NCBI GenBank assembly: GCA_001899585.1
Contig: MKWE01000056.1
Coordinates: 112,199 to 176,198, forward strand
Direction of reading: 5' to 3'
DNA length: 64,000 bases
Source of the DNA: Rhodospirillales bacterium 70-18
GTDB lineage: Bacteria > Pseudomonadota > Alphaproteobacteria > Acetobacterales > Acetobacteraceae
The notes under the pieces: generated by a model
What the model saw: the letters and a program-made list of their open reading frames with translations, nothing else
What the model was told of the DNA's origin: nothing
Databases searched by the model: none
Shown: piece by piece, positions 22,789-35,629 of the stretch
Position numbering within the stretch: position 1 is the stretch's first letter
How the letters are laid out: each line of letters begins with the position of its first letter
Made by a program: the position numbers and the translations under genes

Positions 22789-24093
22789 ATGCGCCTCTCC
22801 CGCAGCCTTGTGCCGACGCTGAAGGAAACCCCGGCCGAGGCGCAGATCGCCTCCCACCGTCTGATGCTGCGCGCCGGCCTGGTGCGCCAGACCTCGGCCG
22901 GCATCTATGCCTGGCTGCCGGCCGGCTGGCGGGTGCTGCAGAACATCGCCCAGATCGTGCGCGAGGAGCAGGACGCCTCCGGCGCGCAGGAAGTGCTGAT
23001 GCCGACCATCCAGTCCGCCGATCTGTGGCGCCAGAGCGGGCGTTTCGACGCCTATGGCCCCGAGATGCTCCGCCTGAAGGATCGCCACGACCGCGACATG
23101 CTCTACGGGCCGACCAACGAGGAGATGATCACCGACCTGCTGCGCCAGTCGGTGAAGTCCTACCGCGAGCTGCCGCAGAACCTGTACCACATCCAGTGGA
23201 AATTCCGCGACGAGGTGCGCCCGCGTTTCGGGGTGATGCGCGGCCGCGAGTTCCTGATGAAGGACGCCTATTCCTTCGACCTGGACCATGCCGGCGCGGT
23301 GGTCGCCTACCGCAAGATGATGCTGGCCTACATGCGCACCTTCCGCCGCCTGGGCGTGCAGGCCATCCCGATGGCCGCCGATACCGGGCCGATCGGCGGC
23401 GATCTCAGCCACGAGTTCATCATCCTGGCCGAAACCGGCGAGAGCCAGGTCTATTACGACGCCGCTTTCGAGCGGATCGACTACTCGGCGGGCGCCGTTT
23501 CGTATGAATCCGAGGCCGATCTGGCCCGTTTCTACGAAACCATGACCACCCCCTACGCCGCCACCGACGAAAAGCACGACATCACCGCCTGGGCGAAGGT
23601 CGCCGAAAAGCGCGGGGGCAGGGGCATCGAGGTCGGGCATATCTTCTATTTCGGCACCAAGTACAGCGAGCCGATGGGCCTGCGCGTGGCCGGGCCGGAC
23701 GGGTCGCAGGTGGTGCCGCACATGGGCAGCTACGGCATCGGCGTCTCCCGCCTGGTGGGCGCGCTGATCGAGGCGCACCACGACGAGGCCGGCATCAAGT
23801 GGCCCGACTCGGTCGCCCCCTGGAAGGCCGCCATCCTGAACCTGAAGGTCGGCGACGCCGCCTGCGACGCCATCTGCGAGGGCATCTACGCCAAGATGGC
23901 CGGCAATGCGCTGTATGACGACCGCAGCGACCGCGCCGGCGCCAAGTTCGCCGATGCCGACCTGATGGGCCACCCGTGGCAGATCGTGGTCGGGCCGCGC
24001 GGCGCCGCCAACGGCATGGTGGAACTCAAGCGGCGCGCAACCGGCGAGCGGGCGGAACTGTCGGTCGAGGCCGCGCTGGCCAAGGTTCTGTGA
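22789..24093 (+). CDS. proS: Proline--tRNA ligase (short alphaproteobacterial type)
   Basis: This class II synthetase charges tRNA-Pro in the cytosol. At 434 residues it is the short form lacking the YbaK-like editing insertion found in E. coli ProS. Motif 1 region ([16 protein letters not shown]), motif 2 ([21 protein letters not shown], seen as [19 protein letters not shown]) and motif 3 ([16 protein letters not shown]) are intact. The C-terminal anticodon-binding domain starts near 335. Trans-editing of misacylated Ala would need a separate gene, not seen here. It heads the proS-lolC-lolD-dnaE run. Confidence 0.97.
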   Translation: MRLSRSLVPTLKETPAEAQIASHRLMLRAGLVRQTSAGIYAWLPAGWRVLQNIAQIVREEQDASGAQEVLMPTIQSADLWRQSGRFDAYGPEMLRLKDRHDRDMLYGPTNEEMITDLLRQSVKSYRELPQNLYHIQWKFRDEVRPRFGVMRGREFLMKDAYSFDLDHAGAVVAYRKMMLAYMRTFRRLGVQAIPMAADTGPIGGDLSHEFIILAETGESQVYYDAAFERIDYSAGAVSYESEADLARFYETMTTPYAATDEKHDITAWAKVAEKRGGRGIEVGHIFYFGTKYSEPMGLRVAGPDGSQVVPHMGSYGIGVSRLVGALIEAHHDEAGIKWPDSVAPWKAAILNLKVGDAACDAICEGIYAKMAGNALYDDRSDRAGAKFADADLMGHPWQIVVGPRGAANGMVELKRRATGERAELSVEAALAKVL

Positions 24094-24101
24094 CGCAAAA
24101 G

Positions 24102-24185
24102 CGGATGAAAGTTTTTTGGGTCTTTTTTTCAAAAGAGAACGGGTCTTCTTTTTTTGGAAAAAAAGAAGCAAAAAAACTTTATCCG
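24102..24185. repeat. AT-rich three-way-junction repeat, copy 1 (inverted relative to copies 2 and 3)
   Basis: Outer arms CGGATGAAAGTTTTTT (24102-24117) and AAAAAACTTTATCCG (to 24185) enclose two inner hairpins. One is imperfect, around TCTTTTTTTCAAAAGAGA. The other is a perfect 11-bp stem CTTCTTTTTTT/AAAAAAAGAAG (24145-24155 / 24158-24168) with a GG loop. It sits between proS and lolC, 8 bases after the proS stop. Its AT content is strikingly unlike the flanking genes. Copies 2 and 3 are at 49168 and 60239. Confidence 0.85.
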
Positions 24186-24206
24186 TTTAGTCGGAGCGGT
24201 TTCTGA

Positions 24207-25460
24207 ATGTTCGGGCCGTTTGAGCGCACCGTGGCTGGGCGATACTTGCGGGCGCGTAAGGGGGAGCGGTTTGTCTCGGTCATCGCCATCTTCTCCCTGG
24301 TCGGCATCGCGCTCGGGGTGGCCACGCTGATCGTGGTGTCGAGCGTGATGAGCGGCTTCCAGACCGAGTTGGTTACCCGCTTCCTCGGCGTGAACGGCCA
24401 TATCTCGATCGACGCCTACGCGGGCGGGCGGATCGACGACTACGCCCCGCTGGTGGACGGCATCCGCAAGCTGCCGGGGGTGACCGAGGCCATCCCGGTG
24501 CTGGACGGGCAGGTGCTGCTCACCGCCGGCCAGTCGGGCGGCACCGGCGGGCTGGTGCGCGGCATGACCGAGGCCGACCTGCGCGCGCTGCACCAAGTCA
24601 GCGACCATATCCTGTCCGGTAGCCTGGACGCCTTCAGGGGCGACGACGCCATCGTGGTCGGGGTCGGGCTGGCCAGCAGCAATCGCCTGCGGGTAGGCAG
24701 CCGGGTCACCCTGGTCTCGCCGCAGGGGGCGGCCACCGCGTTCGGCACGGTGCCGCGGGTGCGCGGCTACACGGTGGTGGCGGTGTTCGACGCCGGGCTG
24801 TCCACCTACAACAACTCGGTGGTGTTCCTGCCGCTGCCGGCCGCCCAGGTGTTCTTCCAGAAGCCGAACGCCATCACCGGCATCGAGATCCGCCTGGCCG
24901 ACCCGGAGCGCGTGGGCGCCGTGGTGGAGGCGATCCGGCCGCTGCTGGGCCGGCGGCAATTGCTGCTGCGCGACTGGCGGCACGCCAACGACCAGCTCAT
25001 CAGTGTGCTGCAAATCCAGAAGGATACGATGTTCATCGTGCTCGGGATGATCATCCTGGTGGCGGCGTTCAACGTCATTTCCTCGCTGATCATGCTGGTG
25101 AAGGACAAGCGGCGCGACATCGCGGTGCTGCGCACCCTGGGGGCGGGCAGCGGGGCGATCCTGCGCATCTTCGTCATGTGCGGCGCCTTCGTCGGCGTCA
25201 CCGGCACGCTGCTGGGCACGGCGCTCGGCATCCTGGTCTGCCACAACATCGTGGCCATCCAGCACATGATCGAGACGGCGACCGGCGGGCAGGTGTTCGA
25301 CTCCTCGGTGTTCCTGCTCAGCACCCTGCCCAACACGATCGACTGGGGCAGCGTGCTGCGGGTGGTGGCGCTGTCGCTGGCGCTGTCGCTGCTGGCCACG
25401 CTCTACCCGAGCTGGAAGGCCGCGCGGACCGACCCGGTGGAGGTGCTGCGTGGCGAATGA
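24207..25460 (+). CDS. lolC: Lipoprotein-releasing ABC transporter permease (LolC/LolE family)
   Basis: This is an inner-membrane subunit of the Lol system that extracts mature lipoproteins for transfer to LolA. The 417-residue protein has the MacB-type topology. One helix lies near 20-48 ([20 protein letters not shown]), then a large periplasmic domain of about 220 residues, then three C-terminal helices from about 270 to 405. Only one LolC/E gene is present, so it probably acts as a homodimer (LolF-like), as inferred for many non-gammaproteobacteria. The lolD start overlaps its last codons by 11 bases. Confidence 0.94.
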   Translation: MFGPFERTVAGRYLRARKGERFVSVIAIFSLVGIALGVATLIVVSSVMSGFQTELVTRFLGVNGHISIDAYAGGRIDDYAPLVDGIRKLPGVTEAIPVLDGQVLLTAGQSGGTGGLVRGMTEADLRALHQVSDHILSGSLDAFRGDDAIVVGVGLASSNRLRVGSRVTLVSPQGAATAFGTVPRVRGYTVVAVFDAGLSTYNNSVVFLPLPAAQVFFQKPNAITGIEIRLADPERVGAVVEAIRPLLGRRQLLLRDWRHANDQLISVLQIQKDTMFIVLGMIILVAAFNVISSLIMLVKDKRRDIAVLRTLGAGSGAILRIFVMCGAFVGVTGTLLGTALGILVCHNIVAIQHMIETATGGQVFDSSVFLLSTLPNTIDWGSVLRVVALSLALSLLATLYPSWKAARTDPVEVLRGE

Positions 25461-26129
25461 GCCGCTGGAAATGCGCGGCGTGGTGCGCACCTACCAAAGC
25501 GAGGCCGGTGCGCTGCCGGTGCTGCGCGGCGTGGACCTGAGCCTGTCGGCGGGCCAGATCGTGGCGCTGGCCGCGCCCTCGGGCACCGGCAAGTCCACGC
25601 TGCTGCACCTGGCCGGGCTGCTGGAAAAGCCCGATGGCGGGCAGGTGCTGGTGGACGGGCGCGACGCCGGCGCGCTGTCGGACGCCGAACGCACCGCGAT
25701 CCGCCGCGACTCGATCGGCTTCGTCTACCAGTTCCACCACCTGCTGCCCGAATTCACGGCATTGGAGAACGTGGTGCTGCCGCAGATGATCGCCGGCGTC
25801 GGACGCAGGCAGGCCGCCACGCGGGCGATGGAGCTGCTGGCCTCGTTCGGGCTGGCGCCGCGCGCGCAGCACCTGCCGGGCAAGCTGTCGGGCGGCGAGC
25901 AGCAGCGTGTCGCCATCGCCCGCGCGCTGGCCAACGCCCCGCGCGTGCTGCTGGCCGACGAGCCGACCGGCAACCTGGACGTGGCCACCGCCGCCGTGGT
26001 GTTCGACGAGTTGCTGCGCACCGTGCGTGCCCACGGCGTGGCCGCCCTGATCGCCACCCACAACCCCGACCTCGCCGCCCGCATGGACCGCACCGTGACC
26101 CTGCGCGACGGCCGGCTGGAGCCGATGTG

Positions 26130-26130
<1 letters not shown>
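25450..26130 (+). CDS. lolD: Lipoprotein-releasing system ATP-binding protein LolD
   Basis: LolD is the cytoplasmic ATPase of the Lol lipoprotein exporter. The 226-residue protein has Walker [10 protein letters not shown] (42-50), Q-loop [10 protein letters not shown] with the LolD-type hydrophobic pair, signature [15 protein letters not shown] (from 146), Walker B VLLADEP (Asp170-Glu171) and switch His in [14 protein letters not shown] at 25450 overlaps lolC. Its stop overlaps the dnaE start, so lolC, lolD and dnaE are likely coupled. Confidence 0.95.
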
Positions 26131-29549
<3,419 letters not shown>

Positions 29550-29567
29550 CCCGCGCCGCAAGCCGGC

Positions 29568-30578
29568 TCAGGCGGCGCGGGCGCGCTGGCGGACCAGCAG
29601 GAGCCCGCCCAGCCCGACCAGCAGCAGCACCAGGCTCGCCGGCTCCGGCACATCGGCCGAGCCATTGTTGGGCGGCGTCACCGGCGGGGTGTTGCTGGCC
29701 AGCACGGTGGTCAGGTCGCCCGCGAAGGGGTGGCTGTGCAATTCGCCAGTGCCAGAGAAGGCGGCCGAGACCAGCGAGCCATTGATGGCATTGTTCGTCT
29801 TCACGGTGGCATAGGGCGCCAGCACGGTGCCGGCCCAGCCATAGCCCTGGAAGTCCACGCTGGTGGCGTCCACGAAGTTCCAGATCACGTTGTTCTGGAA
29901 CGAGCCGGCGCCAAGCACGTTGGGGTGGCCGAGGAAATTGCCGGTGACGTTGATGATGACCGTGCTGGCGCCGTTCAGGTTCACCTTGATGCTGCCGTAG
30001 GAGGCGAGCTGCGCCGCGGTGATGTTGATCACGGCCGCGCTGGACACGCCATCCACGCTGCCGGGCACGGCGGTCAGCATCGCGTTGTTGCTGTTCGCCG
30101 CCGGCAGCGGCGCCTGGCTGGTCGGTGTCAGATGCGACAGGCCGACCGAGGCGGTGACCAGCGTGTTCCATACATCGCTGAAAGTATAGGGCATGGTGGC
30201 GTTGTAGGTGACCGACTTGGCGCCGGAGAACCGCGAATTGCCGATATTGCTGCCGGCGACCTTCACCACCAGGTTGTTGGCGTTGTACTGGGCGTTGACC
30301 GCATTGCCGTAGACGTTGACGGCGCCATAGCCGCTCATCGTGCCGGTCGGCACGATGGAGCGCGCGTCGAGCGTGCCGGAATTCTGGCTGGTCAGGTTGC
30401 CGCCGACGATGATCGCGCCTTCGGTGTCGCTCTGGGTCTGGAAATTCCCGGCGACGATGGCGTTGAACGAGGTCAGGATGTCCTGGGTCGTCAGCGTCGT
30501 GGCGCTGGCCGGCGTGCTGATGGCGAGGACGACCCCGGCCAGAGCCGCAAGAATCCCCATTTGATGAATACGGCGCAT
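29568..30578 (-). CDS. Choice-of-anchor A family protein with PEP-CTERM sorting signal
   Basis: This predicted secreted surface protein of 336 residues has a signal peptide (1-26, ending STPASA) and a choice-of-anchor A domain (about 30-290). The domain shows FNAIVAGNF, EGAIIVGGNL, a right-handed-helix-like run of Val/Ile/Asn and WNFVDATSVDF. A Pro/Asn linker follows, then a C-terminal VPEPAS motif at 310, a hydrophobic helix and a basic end (RQRARA). That tail is the PEP-CTERM signal cleaved by exosortase in exopolysaccharide-producing bacteria. The exosortase itself is not in the window. It is a single gene on the minus strand, framed by dnaE and rpsB. The substrate or function is unknown. 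Confidence 0.85.
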   Translation of the reverse strand: MRRIHQMGILAALAGVVLAISTPASATTLTTQDILTSFNAIVAGNFQTQSDTEGAIIVGGNLTSQNSGTLDARSIVPTGTMSGYGAVNVYGNAVNAQYNANNLVVKVAGSNIGNSRFSGAKSVTYNATMPYTFSDVWNTLVTASVGLSHLTPTSQAPLPAANSNNAMLTAVPGSVDGVSSAAVINITAAQLASYGSIKVNLNGASTVIINVTGNFLGHPNVLGAGSFQNNVIWNFVDATSVDFQGYGWAGTVLAPYATVKTNNAINGSLVSAAFSGTGELHSHPFAGDLTTVLASNTPPVTPPNNGSADVPEPASLVLLLVGLGGLLLVRQRARAA

Positions 30579-30760
30579 AGCTCAATCACCCATTTTCGCG
30601 GCTCGCGCCTGGCAACCCGATCGCCAGCCGCAGCCCGTCAGTAGTACTGTTTCGTCAATTGATGACTAATTAACGAATGCGCAACCCAAATCGGCGTGCT
30701 CATCCACAAGGATGATGCGGGGCAGACGGGTGCGCCGCGCGGGGCGCGCCGGCCCGGTGC

Positions 30761-30789
30761 TTGCCTTTCCGGCCAAGCTGGGCCATATC
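30761..30789 (+). promoter_or_regulatory. Putative promoter of rpsB-tsf
   Basis: TTGCCT (30761-30766), 17 bases, then CATATC (30784-30789). It implies a leader of about 130 nt before rpsB. The remainder of the 346-base gap (30579-30924) holds an AT-rich stretch at 30645-30690, probably the promoter side of the divergent PEP-CTERM gene, in which no clear -35/-10 pair could be fixed. Confidence 0.45.
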
Positions 30790-30842
30790 GGCGCCGTTCG
30801 AGGGCGCATGCCGTCGGCAATTCACACGCGGGGCGCCTTTCC

Positions 30843-30858
30843 GGCCCAGATATGGGCC
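30843..30858 (+). promoter_or_regulatory. Hairpin in the rpsB leader (possible autoregulatory element)
   Basis: GGCCCA-GATA-TGGGCC forms a 6-bp hairpin within the predicted rpsB 5' leader, 66 bases before the start. S2 is known to repress rpsB-tsf through its leader in E. coli. Whether this element does so here is conjecture from position only. Confidence 0.25.
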
Positions 30859-30924
30859 AGAAGCCGGTGCCGTGATGGCTTGGCCCCGCGGAGGTTCAAC
30901 CGGACGAAGGAAAGGAGCACGCCG

Positions 30925-31707
30925 ATGGCGATGCCCGATTTCACCCTGCGCCAACTGCTTGAGGCCGGCGTTCACTTTGGCCACCACACCCGCCGCTGGA
31001 ATCCGCGGATGGCGCCGTACATCTTCGGCGTGCGCAACCAGGTGCATATTCTGGACCTGCAGCAGACCGTGCCGATGCTGGACCGCGCCCTGAAGTCCGT
31101 CCGCGACGTGACCGCCGCCGGCGGGCGCGTGCTGTTCGTCGGCACCAAGCGCGCCGCGGCCGAATACGTGGCCGATGCCGCCAACCGCTGCGGCCAGTAC
31201 TACGTCAACCACCGCTGGCTCGGCGGCATGCTGACCAACTGGAAGACCATCACCGGCAGCATCAAGCGCCTGCGCCAGATCGACGAGATGCTGGCCGGCG
31301 ACACCCAGGGCCTGACCAAGAAAGAGGTGCTGGACATCACCCGCGACCGCGAGAAGCTGGAGCGGGCGCTGGGCGGCATCAAGGAGATGGGCGGCCTGCC
31401 CGACATCCTGTTCATCATCGACACCAACAAGGAGAAGCTGGCGGTCGAGGAGGCGAACAAGCTGGGCATCCCGGTCATCGCCATCCTGGACAGCAACTCC
31501 GACCCCGCCGGCGTCACCTATCCCATCCCGGGCAATGACGACGCGATCCGCGCCATCACGCTGTACTGCGACCTGATCGCCGGCGCCGTGTTGGACGGCA
31601 TCAGCGCCGAGATGATGGCCAGCGGCCGCGACATCGGCGCCGCCGAGGATCTGCCGGTCGAGGCGCTGCCCGACCTGGCCCCCGAAGCCGCGCCGCCCGC
31701 CGCCTGA
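30925..31707 (+). CDS. rpsB: 30S ribosomal protein S2
   Basis: S2 is a late-assembling small-subunit protein needed for S1 binding. The 260-residue product begins [20 protein letters not shown] and contains [46 protein letters not shown] and the C-terminal [15 protein letters not shown] at 30925 has AAAGGAGC at a good distance; ATG at 30931 is two codons later. An upstream in-frame extension has no similarity. The C terminus carries a short Ala/Glu/Pro tail. tsf follows after 26 bases. Confidence 0.97.
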   Translation: MAMPDFTLRQLLEAGVHFGHHTRRWNPRMAPYIFGVRNQVHILDLQQTVPMLDRALKSVRDVTAAGGRVLFVGTKRAAAEYVADAANRCGQYYVNHRWLGGMLTNWKTITGSIKRLRQIDEMLAGDTQGLTKKEVLDITRDREKLERALGGIKEMGGLPDILFIIDTNKEKLAVEEANKLGIPVIAILDSNSDPAGVTYPIPGNDDAIRAITLYCDLIAGAVLDGISAEMMASGRDIGAAEDLPVEALPDLAPEAAPPAA

Positions 31708-31733
31708 CCGCCACGATTCAAGGAGAGTTCCCA

Positions 31734-32645
31734 ATGGCCGAGATTACCGCGGCACTGGTGAAAGACCTGCGCGAGCGTACCGGCGCGGGCATTTCTGACT
31801 GCAAGAAGGCGCTGGTCGAGAGCGACGGCGTGATGGACGACGCGATCGACTGGCTGCGCAAGAAGGGCTTGTCTTCTGCCGCCAAGAAGTCCGGCCGCGT
31901 CGCCGCCGAGGGGCTGGTGGGCGTGGCCACCGCCGCCACCCGCGGGGCGATGGTGGAGGTGAACGCCGAGACCGACTTCGTCGCCCGCAACGTGGCGTTC
32001 CAGACCTTCGTGCAGGACGTGGCGAAGATCGCGCTCGACGTGGGCGAGGACCTCGACACCATCAAGGCCACCGCCTATCCGGGCACCGGCCGCACGGTGG
32101 CCGAGGAGCTGACCCATCTGGTCGCGACCATCGGCGAGAACATGGCGCTGCGCCGCGCCCGCGTGCTGCATGTGCAGCAGGGCGCGGTGGCCAGCTACAT
32201 GCATCAGGCGCTGAAGCCGGGCCTGGGCAAGATCGGCGTGCTGGTGGCCATCGAGGGCACCAGCGAGTTCGGGGCGCTGGAGCTGCTGGGCCGGCAGATC
32301 GGCATGCATGTCGCGGCCACCCGGCCCGAGGCGCTGGATGTCGACGCCGTCGATCCCGCCGCCCTGGACCGGGAGCGCGCGGTGCTGTCCGAGCAGGCCC
32401 GCGCCTCCGGCAAGCCCGAGGCGATCATCGAGAAGATGGTCGAGGGCCGCATCCGCAAATACTACGAGGAAGTGGTGCTGCTGGAGCAGGTGTGGGTGCA
32501 TGACGGCGAGAGCCGGGTGCGTGCGGTGGTCAAGAAGGCCGGCGCCACGCTGGCCGGCTTCGCCCGCTTCCACCTTGGCGAGGGCATCGAGAAGAACGCC
32601 GGCGACTTCGCCGCCGAAGTGGCCGCCGCCGCCGGCGTCGCCTGA
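31734..32645 (+). CDS. tsf: Elongation factor Ts
   Basis: EF-Ts is the guanine nucleotide exchange factor for EF-Tu. In the 303-residue protein, the N-terminal UBA-like domain holds [19 protein letters not shown] (seen as [19 protein letters not shown]). The core signature AETDFVARN lies near 80-88. Two alpha-beta core subdomains follow, ending in the [14 protein letters not shown] segment. It is preceded by AAGGAGAG and paired with rpsB as in nearly all bacteria. Confidence 0.97.
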   Translation: MAEITAALVKDLRERTGAGISDCKKALVESDGVMDDAIDWLRKKGLSSAAKKSGRVAAEGLVGVATAATRGAMVEVNAETDFVARNVAFQTFVQDVAKIALDVGEDLDTIKATAYPGTGRTVAEELTHLVATIGENMALRRARVLHVQQGAVASYMHQALKPGLGKIGVLVAIEGTSEFGALELLGRQIGMHVAATRPEALDVDAVDPAALDRERAVLSEQARASGKPEAIIEKMVEGRIRKYYEEVVLLEQVWVHDGESRVRAVVKKAGATLAGFARFHLGEGIEKNAGDFAAEVAAAAGVA

Positions 32646-32671
32646 CGCGCCGCCGGGTTCGCCCGGCCCGT

Positions 32672-32700
32672 GCCCCGGCCCCGGTTGAGCGGGCCGGGGC
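32672..32700 (+). terminator. GC hairpin after tsf (possible terminator)
   Basis: A perfect 10-bp stem GCCCCGGCCC / GGGCCGGGGC with a 9-nt loop lies 27 bases after the tsf stop. No T run follows, so it may only pause polymerase or protect the 3' end. Confidence 0.4.
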
Positions 32701-32778
32701 GCACTTGTTCGGGGCGGGCGGGACCTGTACGGTGCCGCCCGCCCTGACTGCGATTGCCTGATGCAAGACCGGAACCCG

Positions 32779-33504
32779 ATGAGCCATCCCCTCGCCTATA
32801 AACGTGTCCTGCTCAAAGTGTCTGGCGAGGCGCTGATGGGGCGCCGCGACTATGGCCTGGACACCGAAACGGTGGGGCGTATTGCCAACGATATCAGCGA
32901 TGTGGTGTCGCTGGGCGCCGAGGTCTGCCTGGTGATCGGTGGCGGCAACATCTTCCGCGGCGTGTCGGCGGCGGCCAGCGGCATGGACCGCGCCCAGGCC
33001 GACTACATGGGCATGCTGGCCACCGTGATGAACGCGCTGGCGATGCAGAACGCGCTGGAGCAGTGCAGCGTGCCGACCCGCGTGCAGTCGGCCATCCCGA
33101 TGGCCAGCGTGTGCGAGCCCTATATCCGCCGGCGTGCCGAGCGCCATATGGAAAAGGGCCGGGTGGTGATCTTCGCCGCCGGCACCGGCAACCCGTTCTT
33201 CACCACCGACACCGCCGCGGCGCTGCGCGCGGCCGAGATGAAGTGCGACGCGCTGCTGAAGGGCACCCAGGTGGACGGCGTCTATTCGGCCGACCCGCGC
33301 AAGGTGCCGGATGCCGAGCGCTACGCCCAGCTCACCTATCTCGATGTGCTGTCGCGCGACCTGGCGGTGATGGACGCCTCGGCGATCAGCCTGGCGCGCG
33401 AGAACCGGCTGCCGATCGTGGTATTCAACATCCATGCGGCCGGCGCGTTCGGCGCGGTGATGCGCGGCGAGGGCAGGTTCACGACGATTGTCGAACCACG
33501 ATGA
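32779..33504 (+). CDS. pyrH: UMP kinase
   Basis: PyrH phosphorylates UMP to UDP for pyrimidine nucleotide synthesis; it is hexameric, of the amino-acid-kinase fold. The 241-residue protein has [10 protein letters not shown] near the N terminus, the [10 protein letters not shown] glycine loop, [18 protein letters not shown] and [19 protein letters not shown] at 32779 gives the typical length; ATG at 32761 would add six residues. It precedes frr as in other proteobacteria. Confidence 0.96.
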   Translation: MSHPLAYKRVLLKVSGEALMGRRDYGLDTETVGRIANDISDVVSLGAEVCLVIGGGNIFRGVSAAASGMDRAQADYMGMLATVMNALAMQNALEQCSVPTRVQSAIPMASVCEPYIRRRAERHMEKGRVVIFAAGTGNPFFTTDTAAALRAAEMKCDALLKGTQVDGVYSADPRKVPDAERYAQLTYLDVLSRDLAVMDASAISLARENRLPIVVFNIHAAGAFGAVMRGEGRFTTIVEPR

Positions 33505-33570
33505 GGCCGACCCCGGCGGTGGTGATGACCGTGCCGGCGGCTGGGCGAGCGATTGGCGGAGGGAGCTAGA

Positions 33571-34137
33571 GTGGTAACCGACCTGAACGAACTCAAGGAA
33601 GACCTGACCCGCCGCATGGACGGTGCGCTGGAGACCCTGCGCCGCGAATTCGCCGGCCTGCGGTCCGGCCGCGCGAACCCCGCCCTGCTGGAGCCGGTGC
33701 GCGTGGAAGCCTATGGCAGCGAGGTGCCGCTGGCCCAGGTCGGCACCGTCGGTGCCCCGGAGCCGCGCATGCTGACCGTGCAGGTGTGGGACCGCAGCCT
33801 GGTGGGCGCGGTGGAGCGGGCGATCCGCGACTCGGGGCTGGGGCTGAACCCCGGCTCGGACGGCCAGCTGGTGCGCGTGCCGATCCCGCAGTTGACCGGC
33901 GAGCGCCGCCAGGAGCTGTTCAAGGCCGCCAGCCGCTATGCCGAGGGCGCCAAGATCGCCGTGCGCGGCGTGCGGCGCGACGGTATGGACCAGACCAAGG
34001 CGCTGGAGAAGAAGGGCACCATCAGCCAGGACGACGAGAAGCGCTGGGCCGAGGAGGTGCAGAAGCTGACCGACCAGTACATCCGCCGCATCGACGAGTC
34101 GTTGGCCGAAAAAGACAAAGAAATCAAGCAGGTCTGA
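33571..34137 (+). CDS. frr: Ribosome recycling factor
   Basis: RRF splits post-termination ribosomes together with EF-G. The 188-residue protein has the three-helix-bundle pattern with [39 protein letters not shown] and [22 protein letters not shown] at 33571 has GGAGGGAG six bases upstream and gives the normal length. A TTG further upstream is not supported. uppS starts 9 bases after its stop. Confidence 0.97.
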   Translation: MVTDLNELKEDLTRRMDGALETLRREFAGLRSGRANPALLEPVRVEAYGSEVPLAQVGTVGAPEPRMLTVQVWDRSLVGAVERAIRDSGLGLNPGSDGQLVRVPIPQLTGERRQELFKAASRYAEGAKIAVRGVRRDGMDQTKALEKKGTISQDDEKRWAEEVQKLTDQYIRRIDESLAEKDKEIKQV

Positions 34138-34146
34138 GGACGCAGC

Positions 34147-34917
34147 ATGGCCTCGCACGGGCACACCCCCGCGGCCCTCGCCGAGGCGGACCAGACCGCG
34201 ACTGCCCGTGCCGCGGCGCCGCCGGCGCATGTGGCGATCATCATGGATGGCAACGGCCGCTGGGCCGCGGCGCGTGGCCTGCCGCGCGTCGCCGGCCATC
34301 GCGCGGGGGTGGAGGCGGTGCGCCGCACCGTGCGCCTGGCGATTGAGATGGGGGTGGGCTGCCTGACGCTGTATGCGTTCAGCAGCGAGAACTGGCGCCG
34401 CCCGGTCGCCGAGGTGCTGGACCTCACCGGGCTGCTGCGCCACTTCCTGCGCGCCGAGATCGAGGAACTGCACCAGCGCGGGGTGCGCCTGCGCGTCATC
34501 GGCGACCGTTCCCGCTTCGACGAGGACATCCAGCGCGACCTGGTGGCCGCCGAGCGACGGACCGCCGCCAATGCCAACCTCACCCTGGTGGTGGCGCTGT
34601 CCTACGGCGGGCGGGCCGAGATCGTCGCCGCCGCCCGCGCGGTGGCCGAGGCGGCGCTGGCCGGCCGGCTGGACCCGGCGCGGCTGGACGAGGCGGCGTT
34701 CGCCAGGGGTCTGTCCACTGCCGGCCTGCCGGACCCGGACCTGATCATCCGCACCTCGGGCGAGCAGCGGCTGTCCAATTTCCTGCTGTGGCAGTCCGCC
34801 TATGCCGAACTGGTGTTCCTTGACGTGCTGTGGCCCGATTTCGGCCAGCCGCATTTCGCCGAGGCGCTGGCCGAGTTCGCCCGGCGGGAGCGGCGCTTTG
34901 GCGCGCGCCCCGGCTGA
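34147..34917 (+). CDS. uppS: Polyprenyl (undecaprenyl) diphosphate synthase, cis-type
   Basis: This enzyme condenses isopentenyl units onto farnesyl-PP to make the C55 lipid carrier for peptidoglycan and polysaccharides. The 256-residue protein carries the catalytic [12 protein letters not shown] with Asp34, [20 protein letters not shown], and the C-terminal [19 protein letters not shown] that completes the active site. About 25 extra residues precede the conserved core. It overlaps the cdsA start by 20 bases. Confidence 0.96.
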   Translation: MASHGHTPAALAEADQTATARAAAPPAHVAIIMDGNGRWAAARGLPRVAGHRAGVEAVRRTVRLAIEMGVGCLTLYAFSSENWRRPVAEVLDLTGLLRHFLRAEIEELHQRGVRLRVIGDRSRFDEDIQRDLVAAERRTAANANLTLVVALSYGGRAEIVAAARAVAEAALAGRLDPARLDEAAFARGLSTAGLPDPDLIIRTSGEQRLSNFLLWQSAYAELVFLDVLWPDFGQPHFAEALAEFARRERRFGARPG

Positions 34918-35629
34918 GCGCGCGGCCGCACCGGCGGGAACGCGCTGGGGCGACCTGCGGCCGCGCGTGTTGTCGGCCCTGGTGCTGCTGCCGCTGGCGC
35001 TCGGCTGCCTCTGGCTGGGCGGTGGCGCCTGGGCCGGGCTGGTCGGTGCCGGCGGCGTCGGGCTGGGCTGGGAATGGTGGTCGCTCTGCCGTCGTCGCCC
35101 GGGCAGGGTGCCGGCGCTGACGTTGGGCCTCGGCGCGGTCTACCTGGCGCCGGGCGTGGCGGCGCTGATCTGGCTGCGGTCGGACCCGGCGGTGGGTCTG
35201 GCCAACGTGCTGTTCGTGCTGCTGGTGGTCTGGGCGAGCGATATCGGCGCCTATCTGGCCGGCCGCTGGCTGGGCGGGCCGAAGCTGGCGCCGTCGGTCT
35301 CGCCGGGCAAGACCTGGTCGGGGGCGGCCGGTGGCACTGTCTGCGCAGCCGCGGTGGGGGTGGCATACGCCCTGGCTTGGCGCGTCGGCCCCGCCTGGTA
35401 TGGCCCGATCGGCTACGCAATGGCGGTCGCGGCCGCCCTGAGTGTGCTATCCCAGGGCGGCGACCTGTTCGAGAGCGGGCTGAAGCGGCATTTCGGGGTC
35501 AAGGATTCCAGCCACCTGATCCCCGGCCATGGCGGCCTGATGGACCGGCTGGACGGCGTGCTGATCGCAGCACCCGCCGCCGCGCTGCTGGCGCTGCTGC
35601 TGGGGCGCGGCATGGCGTTGTGGCAATGA
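34898..35629 (+). CDS. cdsA: Phosphatidate cytidylyltransferase
   Basis: CdsA makes CDP-diacylglycerol, the precursor of all membrane phospholipids. The 243-residue multi-helix membrane protein ends with the family signature [19 protein letters not shown] and [33 protein letters not shown] and [12 protein letters not shown] lie upstream of it. The start is not certain: TTG at 34898 has GGGAG eight bases upstream and lies inside uppS. A later start would remove part of the first helix. The stop overlaps the dxr ATG. Confidence 0.93.
   Translation: MARAPAERAAAPAGTRWGDLRPRVLSALVLLPLALGCLWLGGGAWAGLVGAGGVGLGWEWWSLCRRRPGRVPALTLGLGAVYLAPGVAALIWLRSDPAVGLANVLFVLLVVWASDIGAYLAGRWLGGPKLAPSVSPGKTWSGAAGGTVCAAAVGVAYALAWRVGPAWYGPIGYAMAVAAALSVLSQGGDLFESGLKRHFGVKDSSHLIPGHGGLMDRLDGVLIAAPAAALLALLLGRGMALWQ

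Noticed and set aside
24102..24185. AT-rich repeat as a CRISPR or insertion-sequence remnant
   Set aside because: No spacers, no repeated array, no transposase fragment and no target duplication visible; the dispersed single copies fit an intergenic structured repeat.
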